A stretch of 64,000 nt of DNA, from assembly GCA_947499725.1 (NCBI GenBank), contig CANMPK010000003.1, positions 389,912 through 453,911 of the forward strand, written 5' to 3'. Of the stretch, positions 25,856-35,265 are shown piece by piece. The stretch's first letter is position 1. Each line of letters opens with the position of its first letter. Under the pieces are notes generated by a model. That model worked only from the letters and a program-made list of their open reading frames with translations, made no database searches and had not been told where the DNA came from. The position numbers were made by a program, and so were the translations under genes. The stretch comes from an uncultured Paracoccaceae bacterium (GTDB lineage Bacteria; Pseudomonadota; Alphaproteobacteria; Rhodobacterales; Rhodobacteraceae).

Positions 25856-28384
25856 TTAATCTGCGGACCGAAGCACTCGTGCCGGTTTGATGCGAAGCGG
25901 AAGGGCTGCGAAGGCAAGGCTGGCGGTGAGCGTGGCGAAGATGCCGCCGCCGACAACCGCGAAAGCGTTGTTCCAGATAATGGTGTAATCCGCTTCCAGC
26001 ACAAAGTGGTTCACAGCCCAGCCCCCGATGATCCCAGCGGTCAGCGCTACGATCCCCGCAGCGGCGCCGAGAAGCATGCCGCGAATGGCAAAGCTAAAGA
26101 GAATGCGTTTGCGGCTGGCGCCGAGGGTCTTGAGGATGGCTGCCTCGTAGGTGCGGCTGTTCTGGCCAGCGGCGGCGGCGCCGATCAGCACAAGAAAGCC
26201 AGTCAGCAAAGTGGCTGCCGCGCCATAGGAGGTGGCAGAGGCGACGGATTTCAGCACCGTGGCCACGCGATCAATCGCGTCGCGCACGCGGATTGCTGTG
26301 ACATTGGCATAGGCATTGGCGATGTCTCGCAGGATCGACGCTTCGGCTTCAGGTTCGGCATAGACTGTGGCGATGAAGCTGTGCGGCGCGCCGACGAGCG
26401 CTTGTTCATTCATGACCAGTACAAAACCCATTCCGGCGTTGGAAAAATCCACATCGCGGAAACTGGTGACGGTGCCGGTGATGTCGCGCCCTAGGATGTT
26501 GACGGTCATGCTGTCGCCAAGCGCGAGGCCGATTTCGGCGGCTTCTTCTGCGGCGAAGCTGATTTGCGGCGCGCCGGTATAGTCTTCGGGCCACCATTCG
26601 CCATCTGTGAGCGTGCTGGTTTCTGGTAAGGCCGCGGCATAGCTGACGCCGCGATCCCCGCGAATGACCCAGTGGTTACCAGCCACTTCGCGGGCGGGCT
26701 GGCCGTTGATCTGGGTGATTACACCGCGCAGCATCGGGGCGTTTTCCACGCGACTGACGGCCGGGTCGTTTTCAACGCGATCCAGAAAGCCCGGCATTTG
26801 ATCACGTTGGATATCGACAAAGAAATAGCTCGGGGCGCTGTCTGGTAGATCATTGGCAATCGCCTGACGCATATTGCCATCGATTTGGCCGACCGCGGCC
26901 AAGACAGATAGGCCAAGGCCAAGGGATAGAACCACAGAGCCCGCGCCTTCACGTGGGCTGGCGATGGCACCAATGGCCCAACGCAGGGCGGGCAGACGGC
27001 GCACAAGGGGGGTGAGGCGTTTGGAAAGCACGCGGATGCCATAAGCTGTTAGAGCCAGCAGCAAGAGCGCCCCCGCGATGCCGCCGGTTGTCCAGAGAGT
27101 GAGCCATGCTGAGCCGGAAAAAAACACAGCCGCGCCCACAAGCAGGGCGATCAAGGCGGCGGTTGTCAGCAGGAAGGGCCAACTAGGCAGGCCTTTTGCG
27201 GCTTCGATGGCGTCTCGGAACAGGGCTGCCGCGCGTACGTCTTCAGTGCGGGCCAGTGGCCAAAGGGTGAAGATGAGCGCGGTGAGAATGCCATAAATAG
27301 ACGCTTCGAGCAGGGGTTTGCCGTGTACGGCGATTTCGGTGGGAATGGGCAGAACGGATTGCAACAAAGGCGCCAGAAGCAAAGGTACAAGCGTGCCAAG
27401 GATCAAGCCCAGCAGAATGCCAATCACGCTAAGAACGGCGATTTGAATGAAATAGGTGAGAAAGATCGTGCGCCGGTCCGCGCCGAGAGACCGTAGCGTA
27501 GCGATGACCTTGGTTTTGCCCGACAGATAAGCGCGAATGGCAGCGGAAATGCCCACGCCCCCCACGGCTAAACCAGACAGGCCAACCAGCACAAGGAAGC
27601 TGCCGAGCCGTTCCACAAAGCGGGAAATGCGCGGCGCGCCATTGCGGCTGTCGCGCCAGCGCAGGCCGTTTTCGTTGAACAGATCTTCAGCCTCTGCCTT
27701 GGCGCTATTCAGCGTTAGTTCAGGGTTCAACAGCAAACGGTATTGGGTCTCAAACAGGGTGCCTGTGGCCAGAAGGCCTGAATTCGCAAGGTCTTTGCTT
27801 GCCACGATGGTGCGCGGGCCAAGGCCGAAGCCGCCGCCGGCGTTGTCGGGTTCATATTCCAGCCGCGCAGCAAGGTGGAATTCTTGCTGGCCAAGTTTGA
27901 ACGTGTCACCGACCTTCAATGCCAGTTGATCGGCCAAGATTGGGTGCATCACGCCGCCCGGCAGGCCATCTTTTGGCGCAAGCGCTTGGTCTAGCGGGAT
28001 GTCCGGCATAAGGCGCACTGCGCCCACAAGTGGGTAAAGATCATCTACGGCTTTGACTTGGGTCAGGCCACGTTCGGTGGCTGTGTCTCGTTCCACCACG
28101 GCCATGGACCGGAAGTCGATGATTTCAGACACCGCAGATGCGTTTTGCGCCATCCAGTCGCGTTCGGCGTTGTCGGCATAGCGATAGGTGAATTCCATCT
28201 CTGCATCGCCGCCCAGCAGGGTTGCGCCTTGTTCGGCGATGCCGCTTTCGATGCTGGACCGCACTGATCCAATGGCTGCAATGGCTGCAACTCCCAAGGC
28301 CAAACAGGCAAGGAAAATACGAAAGCCTTTTAGCCCCCCGCGCAATTCTCGGCGAGCAAAGGTGGCGGCTGTTTTCAAGCTCAT
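25856..28384 (-). CDS. ABC transporter permease, YbbP-type (FtsX domains)
   Basis: An 842-residue inner-membrane permease of the FtsX/MacB superfamily resembling E. coli YbbP. It has an N-terminal helix (about 20-40), a large periplasmic domain, an FtsX helix bundle (about 250-420), a second periplasmic domain and a final FtsX bundle (about 715-835). The arrangement with an ATPase overlapping by 4 bases (ATGA) and a divergent tesA-type esterase is the same as E. coli tesA-ybbA-ybbP. Substrate unknown; lipids or lipoprotein-like molecules are guesses by analogy. The ATG at 28382-28384 (MSLKTAATF) is chosen over an upstream start that runs into the ATPase gene. Confidence 0.88.
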   Translation of the reverse strand: MSLKTAATFARRELRGGLKGFRIFLACLALGVAAIAAIGSVRSSIESGIAEQGATLLGGDAEMEFTYRYADNAERDWMAQNASAVSEIIDFRSMAVVERDTATERGLTQVKAVDDLYPLVGAVRLMPDIPLDQALAPKDGLPGGVMHPILADQLALKVGDTFKLGQQEFHLAARLEYEPDNAGGGFGLGPRTIVASKDLANSGLLATGTLFETQYRLLLNPELTLNSAKAEAEDLFNENGLRWRDSRNGAPRISRFVERLGSFLVLVGLSGLAVGGVGISAAIRAYLSGKTKVIATLRSLGADRRTIFLTYFIQIAVLSVIGILLGLILGTLVPLLLAPLLQSVLPIPTEIAVHGKPLLEASIYGILTALIFTLWPLARTEDVRAAALFRDAIEAAKGLPSWPFLLTTAALIALLVGAAVFFSGSAWLTLWTTGGIAGALLLLALTAYGIRVLSKRLTPLVRRLPALRWAIGAIASPREGAGSVVLSLGLGLSVLAAVGQIDGNMRQAIANDLPDSAPSYFFVDIQRDQMPGFLDRVENDPAVSRVENAPMLRGVITQINGQPAREVAGNHWVIRGDRGVSYAAALPETSTLTDGEWWPEDYTGAPQISFAAEEAAEIGLALGDSMTVNILGRDITGTVTSFRDVDFSNAGMGFVLVMNEQALVGAPHSFIATVYAEPEAEASILRDIANAYANVTAIRVRDAIDRVATVLKSVASATSYGAAATLLTGFLVLIGAAAAGQNSRTYEAAILKTLGASRKRILFSFAIRGMLLGAAAGIVALTAGIIGGWAVNHFVLEADYTIIWNNAFAVVGGGIFATLTASLAFAALPLRIKPARVLRSAD

Positions 28385-29067
28385 TCCGCAGCCTCGCGCA
28401 GATCGTCCACATGACCGTCGCGCAGGCGCACGACGCGGTCGCATCGGCCTGCGAGTTCAGTGGAGTGCGTCACAAGGATCAAAGTTGCGCCGTGGCGATC
28501 ACGCAGACCAAACAGCAGGTCCATGATCGCGGCGCCATTGGCCCCATCAAGGTTACCGGTGGGTTCATCCGCCAACAGGATTTGCGGGCGCGGGGCAGAG
28601 GCGCGGGCGAGGGCGACGCGTTGTTGCTCGCCACCAGACATTTGCGCTGGGTAGTGATCGGCGCGATGGGCAAGGCCCACAGCCTCAAGCTCTTGAGCGG
28701 CGCGGTCAAAGGCATCTTTGTGGCCGGCCAGTTCCAATGGCGTCGCCACGTTTTCCAGCGCTGTCATTGTTGGGATCAAATGGAAGCTTTGAAACACCAC
28801 CCCCATATGATCGCGGCGAAACCGCGCCAGCGCGTCTTCGGACAGATGGGTTAGGTCTTGGCCCAAGGCATGAATGCTGCCGCCTGTGGCGCGTTCCAAT
28901 CCGCCCATGACCATCAGCAGCGAAGATTTCCCTGACCCAGACGGGCCAATCAGGCCCAACGTCTCTCCCTTTTCAACGTCCAGCGAGATGCCGTGTAAAA
29001 TTTCTACGAGACCGGCGTTGCCTTCTAGCGCCAAATGCACATCTTTAAGAGAGAGAATAGAGGTCAT
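28381..29067 (-). CDS. ABC transporter ATP-binding protein, YbbA/LolD-type
   Basis: A 228-residue ATPase with Walker [10 protein letters not shown], signature MSGGEQQRVALARA, Walker B ILLADEPTGNLD and the switch His in LVTHS. It pairs with the FtsX-type permease whose start overlaps its stop. It belongs to the MacB/LolD/YbbA clade of mechanotransmitting ABC systems. The ATG at 29065-29067 (MTSILSLKDVH) is preferred; an upstream start would overlap the divergent esterase gene. Only 15 bases separate the divergent starts, so promoters must overlap coding regions. Confidence 0.93.
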   Translation of the reverse strand: MTSILSLKDVHLALEGNAGLVEILHGISLDVEKGETLGLIGPSGSGKSSLLMVMGGLERATGGSIHALGQDLTHLSEDALARFRRDHMGVVFQSFHLIPTMTALENVATPLELAGHKDAFDRAAQELEAVGLAHRADHYPAQMSGGEQQRVALARASAPRPQILLADEPTGNLDGANGAAIMDLLFGLRDRHGATLILVTHSTELAGRCDRVVRLRDGHVDDLREAAE

Positions 29068-29082
29068 AGAGAGAGCCTGTTT

Positions 29083-29745
29083 ATGGGGTATGCAAGCCAA
29101 TATGGGGTTTTGAAAACCGTCGGCAAGGCAATGTCTTTGGTTTTAACGATGTCAGGGCCCCTGATTGCAGAAACACGTCAGGTGGTCGCCTTTGGCGATA
29201 GTCTGACACAGGGCTACGGATTGCAACAGGGCGAAGGCTTTGTGCCGCAACTACAGGCGTGGCTAACCGCGCAGGGCGCAGATGTGCAGCTTGTGAATGC
29301 GGGCGTGTCTGGCGATACCACAGCCGGCGGTTTGGCGCGGGTGGATTGGACGCTGACACCCGAGGTGGATGCGATGATCGTGGCGCTTGGCGGCAATGAC
29401 ATGTTGCGCGGGATTGATCCGGCGGCCTCTAAGGCGAATTTGGCGGGTATTCTGGATGCCGCCGCAGCGCGGGAATTGGATGTGCTGCTGGTAGGCATGC
29501 AAGCGCCGGGGAACTTTGGGCCAGAGTATAAGGCGCGGTTTGATGCGATGTATCCAGAGTTGGCTGAAACCTATGATGCGCCCTTAGTTGCCAGCTTCTT
29601 TGAAGGCTTGGGCAGTGCAGACCCGGCCGCGCTGCAAGCCTTGATGCAGCGCGATAATATACATCCAAACGCAGATGGCGTGGCGCAGATTGTGCAAACC
29701 ATGGGGCCGCAGATCTTAGCGTGGCTTGAGAAAACCGAAGACTAG
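29083..29745 (+). CDS. tesA: Arylesterase / lysophospholipase, TesA-like (SGNH/GDSL hydrolase)
   Basis: Periplasmic thioesterase/lysophospholipase family. It has the block I Ser in VAFGDSLTQGYG, Gly in NAGVSGDTTAGG, Asn in LGGNDMLRG and the D-x-x-H pair in DNIHPNADG, a complete SGNH catalytic set. A hydrophobic stretch (GKAMSLVLTMSGPLIAE) serves as signal peptide. The ATG at 29083 was chosen; 29131 (MSLVLTM) is an alternative with a shorter signal. 220 residues, normal length. Its stop overlaps the convergent MFS stop as CTAG. Confidence 0.9.
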   Translation: MGYASQYGVLKTVGKAMSLVLTMSGPLIAETRQVVAFGDSLTQGYGLQQGEGFVPQLQAWLTAQGADVQLVNAGVSGDTTAGGLARVDWTLTPEVDAMIVALGGNDMLRGIDPAASKANLAGILDAAAARELDVLLVGMQAPGNFGPEYKARFDAMYPELAETYDAPLVASFFEGLGSADPAALQALMQRDNIHPNADGVAQIVQTMGPQILAWLEKTED

Positions 29746-30902
29746 GCCATCTTTGTTTCAGCGCTGCGCGGCAATCCAACTTTTGATGAGACGCTGATCG
29801 CCAAAATCGCAAGTACGACCAACAAGCCAAAGGCGGTGCGCAAGTCCGTGGCCGTTGTTAGGAACCCAATCAGCGGAGGCCCCAAAAGCGTGCCGCCGTA
29901 GCCCAAAGTGGCCACGCCTGCAATGGCCTGCGCTGGTGGCATATCAGGGTCTTGGCCCGCTCGCAGTACAGCGATCGGGAAACCCGAGGCATAGCCAAAG
30001 CCCAACAAGACAAAGCCAACCATCGCGCCGAGTGTCGTGCCCAGAAAAACAACGCAACTGGCACCCGCAAGGGCTGCGATCCCACTGTAAAGTGCTGCTT
30101 TTTCCAATCCCAAACGTTTGATCAGCACACCTCCCATCAAGCGCATAAAGACCATCGCGACGGAGAAAACAGCGATGCCCATAGGCGCAAGTCGTTCCTC
30201 TGAGCTGAGAACTTCGATCAGATAGATCGCGCTCCAATCGGCGATCACCCCTTCACCAAGTCCCGCGCACAGCGCAAAAATGCCAGCAAAGAACACAGCG
30301 CCTTTGGGGATCATAAAGGCTGGGCCACGTTTCGGCGCCTGTTTTGGCCGCGCGCGCCATTTCACTTTCATGCCCAAATAAACGAACGCCATAGGGAGTA
30401 CGGCGATCAAAAAGAAATGCTGCCCATAGCTGGCGTTAAGACTCAGCGCTACAAAGCCCGTTACCGCGCCGAACCCTGCGCCCATGCTCCAGATCGCGTG
30501 AAAGCTCGGCATCCAGATTTTGCCGAACTTTTGCTCGACCTCTGACCCCCAAGCATTCATCGACACATCCATTGCGCCAATCGCAGCACCGAATAAAAAC
30601 AGGGCAATCGCCAGCAAAGGCAAGCTGGGGGCAAGCCCAAGCAGGGTCAGTGCAACGGCCAGCGCGCCGTAGCTGATCAACGTAACAGGCCGCGCCCCGA
30701 ACCGGCTGACTAAAGCGCCAGTCGTTGGAAAAAACAGCATCGCACCCAAAGACAGAAGCAACAGAAAGCCACCTAGCTGCGCATGGGACATATCAAAGCG
30801 ATCGGCCACAGCAGGGATGCGCGAGGCCCATCCGCCAAAGAACAATCCGTTCACCCCAAAGGCGCTGGCGATGGCCAGCCAATATCTGTTTTGCTTCTTC
30901 AT
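29742..30902 (-). CDS. MFS transporter
   Basis: A 386-residue major facilitator carrier with about twelve helices. Loop 2-3 carries the weak signature SRFGARPVTLISYG, and the first helix has NGLFFGGWASRIPAVADRF, a pattern seen in YbjJ-like MFS proteins. The substrate is unknown. The ATG at 30900-30902 (MKKQNRYW) is preferred over an upstream start giving ten extra polar residues. Its stop codon overlaps the tesA stop. Confidence 0.87.
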   Translation of the reverse strand: MKKQNRYWLAIASAFGVNGLFFGGWASRIPAVADRFDMSHAQLGGFLLLLSLGAMLFFPTTGALVSRFGARPVTLISYGALAVALTLLGLAPSLPLLAIALFLFGAAIGAMDVSMNAWGSEVEQKFGKIWMPSFHAIWSMGAGFGAVTGFVALSLNASYGQHFFLIAVLPMAFVYLGMKVKWRARPKQAPKRGPAFMIPKGAVFFAGIFALCAGLGEGVIADWSAIYLIEVLSSEERLAPMGIAVFSVAMVFMRLMGGVLIKRLGLEKAALYSGIAALAGASCVVFLGTTLGAMVGFVLLGFGYASGFPIAVLRAGQDPDMPPAQAIAGVATLGYGGTLLGPPLIGFLTTATDLRTAFGLLVVLAILAISVSSKVGLPRSAETKMA

Positions 30903-31043
30903 GAATGCCAACTTTGCATGGTAATTGCGCACGGTCAGTGCTGCGCGAATGCCAATGCGATTTTCATGAGTCGGTCAACTGACGAATTACAACAGATGTT
31001 TCAAATCCGCTGGGGCGGTAGGGCAAAATTGTCTGAGGAAATC

Positions 31044-31118
31044 TGGTGCTGCTGGGGAGGATTGAACTCCCGACCTCACCCTTACCAAGGGTGCGCTCTA
31101 CCACTGAGCTACAGCAGC
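31044..31118 (-). tRNA. tRNA-Thr (GGT)
   Basis: The minus strand folds as a complete cloverleaf. The acceptor stem GCTGCTG pairs with CAGCAGC, the D arm is GCTC-AGTGGTA-GAGC, and the anticodon stem/loop is CACCC TTGGTAA GGGTG with anticodon GGT. The T arm is GGGAG TTCAATC CTCCC, and CCA is encoded. 75 bases. Confidence 0.97.
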
Positions 31119-31215
31119 GTACCGGCAGTGAGTGGCTCACTGTGGCGCGGTGATTAGACTTAAAAACAGAATGGCGCAAGGGTGTCTGGAATGTTTTTTT
31201 GAGGTGGGGTATGGA

Positions 31216-31386
31216 ATGGGCATGGAAAGTAAGAAAGCACCTTCTGGGAAAGCGAAATCGGCACAAAGCCGAGAGGACCGTTTGAAAGCTGCGCTGAAGG
31301 CCAATATGGGCCGTCGCAAAGCGCAAGCAAAGGCACGGTCTGCGCCGCCAGAGGGGCAAGAGGCAAAGTCTCAGGACAAAGGGTAA
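31216..31386 (+). CDS. Small basic conserved protein upstream of murA
   Basis: About 56 residues, very rich in Lys, Arg and Ala, with the core SREDRLKAALKANMGRRKAQAKAR. The tail is probably disordered. I have the impression that similar short proteins precede murA in other Rhodobacteraceae, but this is from memory. AGGTGGGG precedes ATGs at 31216 and 31222, either of which could be the start. The stop lies 6 bases before murA, so it is likely co-transcribed. Function unknown; charge suggests nucleic-acid or ribosome contact. Confidence 0.7.
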   Translation: MGMESKKAPSGKAKSAQSREDRLKAALKANMGRRKAQAKARSAPPEGQEAKSQDKG

Positions 31387-31392
31387 GGGTAC

Positions 31393-32655
31393 ATGGATTC
31401 TATCATTGTTAAGGGAAATGGTCCGCTAAGCGGTCAGATCCCAATCGCAGGGGCAAAGAACACCTGCTTGAAGTTGATGTGCGCCTCTATTCTGAGCGAA
31501 GAACCGCTGACGCTGACCAATGTGCCGCGCTTGTCTGACGTAAAGACGCTCTCTGCTTTGCTGGAAAGCTTGGGGATTGAAGTCGGTCGCCTGAACGATG
31601 GGCGTACCTTGGCGCTGTCTGCGTCGAACCTGACCTCGTCTTTGGCGCATTACGATATGGTGCGTAAACTGCGCGCGTCTTTCAACGTTTTGGGCCCGCT
31701 GATCGGCCGAACCGGCGAGGCGATTGTATCCTTGCCGGGCGGCTGCGCGATTGGTGCGCGGGCGGTGGATTTCCACTTGGCCGGTTTGGAAAAAATGGGC
31801 GCGAAGGTTGAGTTGAAAGACGGCTACGTGCATGCCTCTGGCGATCTGGTCGGCACCGAAGTCGAATTCCCGTTCCCATCCGTGGGCGCGACAGAAAACA
31901 TCATGTGCGCGGCGGTTTTGGCCAAGGGCACAACTGTGATCCGCAATGCCGCACGCGAGCCGGACACCCAAGCGCTGGCGGATTGTTTGATCGCCATGGG
32001 CGCAGATATCGAAGGTGCTGGCACCGAAACTATGGTGATCCGCGGCGTCGATGGGCTGCACGGCACCACCCACCGTGTGATCACTGACCGTATCGAACTT
32101 GGCACATACATGACTGCGCCAGGTATTGCCGGCGGTGAGATCGAATGTATCGGTGGTCGCCGCGATCTGCTGGAAGCCTTCTGTGTAAAAATGGAAGAGG
32201 CCGGTCTGGAAATCACTGAAACTGAAAAGGGCTTGAAAGTGCGTCACCCGGGTGGCCGCTTGAAAGCTGTCGACGTGACAACTGCGCCTTATCCGGGGTT
32301 CCCAACCGATTTGCAGGCACAGTTCATGGCGATGATGTGCTTTGCTGAAGGTACATCGACCTTAGAAGAAACCATCTTTGAAAACCGTTTCATGCACGCT
32401 CCGGAATTGATCCGCATGGGCGCCAATGTCGAAGTCTCTGGCGGCACAGCCAAAGTGACAGGCGTGGAAGGCCTGAAAGGCGCGCCTGTGATGGCGACGG
32501 ATCTGCGCGCCTCTGTGTCTTTGATCCTTGCGGGCATGGCGGCCGAAGGTGAAACCCAAGTGAACCGCGTGTATCACCTAGATCGCGGCTATGAGCAGCT
32601 TGAGGAAAAACTAAGCGCGTTGGGCGCAACTGTGAAACGGGTTGAAGGCTCATGA
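31393..32655 (+). CDS. murA: UDP-N-acetylglucosamine 1-carboxyvinyltransferase
   Basis: First committed step of peptidoglycan synthesis, transferring enolpyruvate from PEP to UDP-GlcNAc in the cytosol. The 420 residues have KNTCLKLM near residue 22 and the catalytic Cys in [15 protein letters not shown], near residue 117. That Cys is the residue attacked by fosfomycin. [11 protein letters not shown] and the late [18 protein letters not shown] motif are also present. Overlaps the DUF2948 gene by 4 bases. Confidence 0.98.
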   Translation: MDSIIVKGNGPLSGQIPIAGAKNTCLKLMCASILSEEPLTLTNVPRLSDVKTLSALLESLGIEVGRLNDGRTLALSASNLTSSLAHYDMVRKLRASFNVLGPLIGRTGEAIVSLPGGCAIGARAVDFHLAGLEKMGAKVELKDGYVHASGDLVGTEVEFPFPSVGATENIMCAAVLAKGTTVIRNAAREPDTQALADCLIAMGADIEGAGTETMVIRGVDGLHGTTHRVITDRIELGTYMTAPGIAGGEIECIGGRRDLLEAFCVKMEEAGLEITETEKGLKVRHPGGRLKAVDVTTAPYPGFPTDLQAQFMAMMCFAEGTSTLEETIFENRFMHAPELIRMGANVEVSGGTAKVTGVEGLKGAPVMATDLRASVSLILAGMAAEGETQVNRVYHLDRGYEQLEEKLSALGATVKRVEGS

Positions 32656-33131
32656 GCGAAGACGCACGCTTTGAAGACGGACGGGAGGCGCCCCTAAATC
32701 TTGGGGCGCTTGATGGCGACGATCTGCAGGTGCTTTCAGCACTGGCGCAGGATGCTGTTTTTCCCGCCGCTGAAATGTCTTGGCGTGCGTCAGAACGCAA
32801 ATTTGCCATTCTGATCAATCGCTTCCGTTGGGAAGACACTGATAACGCCGCCAAGCGCCAACGCGCTGCAGAGCGTGTGCAGTCGGTGCTGGTGGTTAGC
32901 AATGTGTTGAAAGTGGCCAGCCAAGGGGTAGATCGCAAAGACTCGGATATGGTCTATGCGGTGCTGTCCGTTGGCTTTGAACCTGCCGAAGATGGGGCAG
33001 GGGATGTGATCATCACGCTGGCCGGCGATGGGGCTTTGCGCCTGAACGTTGAGGCGCTCGAGGTCTCCTTGCGAGATGTCACGCGGCCTTATGTGGCACC
33101 TTCTAAGAAAACACCGGACCACGGTGTTTAA
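32652..33131 (+). CDS. DUF2948 family protein
   Basis: A 159-residue cytosolic protein typical of alphaproteobacteria, where it lies between murA and hisD. Recognisable blocks are [32 protein letters not shown], and the ending [19 protein letters not shown]. No catalytic motif is evident and no function is established. It overlaps murA by 4 bases and the acetyltransferase start by 1 (TAATG), implying coupled translation. Confidence 0.92.
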   Translation: MSEDARFEDGREAPLNLGALDGDDLQVLSALAQDAVFPAAEMSWRASERKFAILINRFRWEDTDNAAKRQRAAERVQSVLVVSNVLKVASQGVDRKDSDMVYAVLSVGFEPAEDGAGDVIITLAGDGALRLNVEALEVSLRDVTRPYVAPSKKTPDHGV

Positions 33132-33601
33132 TGGCATTGGTGGTGCGATCCGCGCAATTGGCTGATGCGGATGCCATCAGCGATGTGTTGATCCGATCCA
33201 TCACCGAACTTTGCACCGCTGATCACGGCGGGCGCCCTGCAGATATTGCCGATTGGACGCGCAATAAATCCCCTAACGACATTCGCGCATGGATCAACGC
33301 GGGCAACGCTTTGCTGGTGAGTGTTCAGGATGGCGCGATTGGCGCTGTGGGGCAGTATAACGCAGAGGGATTGATCCAACTTCTATACGCTAGCCCTGAT
33401 ATGCGCGGCAAAGGCCATAGCGCGGCTTTGCTGTCTGAAATGGAAAAGAATATATCTGCCAAAGGTTTAACCGAGGCGCGATTGGTCAGCACCAAAACAG
33501 CCGAAGGGTTTTATACCAAACATGGCTGGCAAATCGATGGCGCGCGCGTGGCCTGTTATCGCGGTGATGGGCAGCCGATGCGAAAGCCGTTAATGCCCTA
33601 A
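33131..33601 (+). CDS. GNAT-family N-acetyltransferase
   Basis: A 156-residue GCN5-type acetyltransferase. The acetyl-CoA loop appears as SPDMRGKGHSAALLSEME (R-x-x-G-x-G/A), after a beta strand GLIQLLYA. The ending FYTKHGWQIDGARVACYRG is the usual late motif. Substrate unknown. The insertion of a GNAT gene between DUF2948 and hisD is a variable feature of this otherwise conserved block. Confidence 0.88.
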   Translation: MALVVRSAQLADADAISDVLIRSITELCTADHGGRPADIADWTRNKSPNDIRAWINAGNALLVSVQDGAIGAVGQYNAEGLIQLLYASPDMRGKGHSAALLSEMEKNISAKGLTEARLVSTKTAEGFYTKHGWQIDGARVACYRGDGQPMRKPLMP

Positions 33602-33653
33602 TCTCTTGAGGCTCTGACCCAAGCCCGCTAAGAGCAGCGCAAAGGAGTGCACC

Positions 33654-34958
33654 ATGCCACAGTTTCTCGATGCCGCAGAACCGGATTTTGAAACCAAATT
33701 CGGCGCTTTGTTGAATGCAAAGCGCGAAGACAGCCCTGATGTGGATGCTGTCGTGGCTGAGATCATTGCGGATGTGCGTGCGCGAGGCGATGAGGCTGTT
33801 TTGGAACTGACAGCCAAGTTTGATCGCTTGGAACTGACGCCTGAAACTATGCGTTTCTCTGAAGCCGAGATCGATGCCTTTTGTGAGCAGGTCACCGAAG
33901 AAGAACGCGCCGCTTTGGAATTGGCTGCAGCACGCATTCGCGCCTATCACGAACGCCAGATGCCGCAAGACGACAGCTGGACGGATGAAACAGGGGCAAC
34001 GCTCGGCTGGCGCTGGACAGCGGTTTCTGCGGCGGGTCTGTATGTGCCTGGCGGTTTGGCAAGCTATCCTTCTTCCGTGTTGATGAACGCCATTCCAGCG
34101 AAAGTGGCGGGCGTTGGCCGTTTGGCGATTGTGGTGCCTACGCCGGATGGTGTGGCCAATCCGTTGGTTCTGTTGGCTGCTCGTTTGGCAGGCGTTGATG
34201 AAGTCTACCGTATTGGCGGTGCGCAGGCCGTGGCCGCTTTGGCCTATGGGACACAAACAATTGCCCCCGTTGATAAAATCACCGGCCCAGGCAATGCCTT
34301 TGTCGCAGCGGCCAAGCGCCGTGTATTTGGCAAAGTGGGCATTGATATGATCGCTGGCCCATCCGAGATTTTGGTGATCGCAGACAAATACAACAATCCA
34401 GATTGGATCGCCCTTGATCTGCTCAGCCAAGCAGAACACGACGAAAGCGCCCAGTCGATTTTGATCACAGATGACGAAGCCTTTGGACGCGCCGTGGCAG
34501 ATGCCGTGGATGCGCGCCTGCAAACACTAGAACGTCGCGCCATCGCGGGGGCGAGCTGGAAAGACTATGGCGCCATCATTACGGTGAAAGACCTTGATAA
34601 AGCGGCGGCCCTGTCTGACCGCATAGCGCCAGAGCACCTAGAGCTTTGCGTGGCGGATCCAGATGCTCTGTCACAGAAAATCACCCACGCGGGCGCGATT
34701 TTCTTAGGGCAATACACACCCGAAGCCATTGGCGATTATATCGGCGGACCAAACCACGTGTTGCCAACTGCGCGGTCCGCGCGGTTCAGCTCGGGCTTGT
34801 CTGTGATGGATTTTCTAAAGCGTACAACCCTTTCTAAAATGACCTTGGACAGCCTCAAGGCGATTGGCCCAGCCGCTGCCAAACTGGCGGAAAGCGAAAG
34901 CCTAGAAGCGCATGGCCTGTCTGTTTTGGCACGCCTAGAGGCGCTGAACGAAAAGTAG
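33654..34958 (+). CDS. hisD: Histidinol dehydrogenase
   Basis: Zinc enzyme making the last two oxidations of histidine synthesis. 434 residues with AAGLYVPGG, the NAD-site region RIGGAQAVAALAYGT, and the metal/catalytic block AGPSEILVIAD with AEHDESAQ. The late GPNHVLPT contributes the catalytic His. AAAGGAG precedes the ATG. It is separate from the other his genes, as is common in alphaproteobacteria. Confidence 0.97.
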   Translation: MPQFLDAAEPDFETKFGALLNAKREDSPDVDAVVAEIIADVRARGDEAVLELTAKFDRLELTPETMRFSEAEIDAFCEQVTEEERAALELAAARIRAYHERQMPQDDSWTDETGATLGWRWTAVSAAGLYVPGGLASYPSSVLMNAIPAKVAGVGRLAIVVPTPDGVANPLVLLAARLAGVDEVYRIGGAQAVAALAYGTQTIAPVDKITGPGNAFVAAAKRRVFGKVGIDMIAGPSEILVIADKYNNPDWIALDLLSQAEHDESAQSILITDDEAFGRAVADAVDARLQTLERRAIAGASWKDYGAIITVKDLDKAAALSDRIAPEHLELCVADPDALSQKITHAGAIFLGQYTPEAIGDYIGGPNHVLPTARSARFSSGLSVMDFLKRTTLSKMTLDSLKAIGPAAAKLAESESLEAHGLSVLARLEALNEK

Positions 34959-35265
34959 ATATTGTTTGCCAGCATGGGATAGGCCCATACCTTCGTGCAA
35001 ATACGCTGTCACGAAGCCCAAGCTGGCACGATCATTGGCGTCCCCGCCTGTGTCGCACTGATACTTTTCTGCAAAAACCTTAATAAAATATTACCGCCGG
35101 CGTTGTTCCGTGACGTCAGCCCCTTTGAAAACACCGCAATTTACTTTGTATTGTTTGTAAAGAAATGTCGCATTGGCACCGTAAAACCACTTAGCTAAGA
35201 ATGCTGCATTGCAGAAAAGCCGAAGCTCAGATACCAAATTGGGCACCCAGACGTAGGTCAAACAC
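34959..35265. other. Intergenic region hisD to UPF0262 gene
   Basis: 307 bases, more AT-rich than the flanks. I see no RNA gene, no convincing ORF and no terminator. It probably carries the promoter of the UPF0262-phosphatase unit. A loose inverted repeat TAATA-AAA-TATTA occurs near 35080-35095. Confidence 0.5.

Noticed and set aside
35024..35039. TGGCACG-ATCA-TTGGC resembling a sigma-54 promoter
   Set aside because: The GG-to-GC distance is one base too long and the -12 element reads GG, so the strict spacing rule fails.
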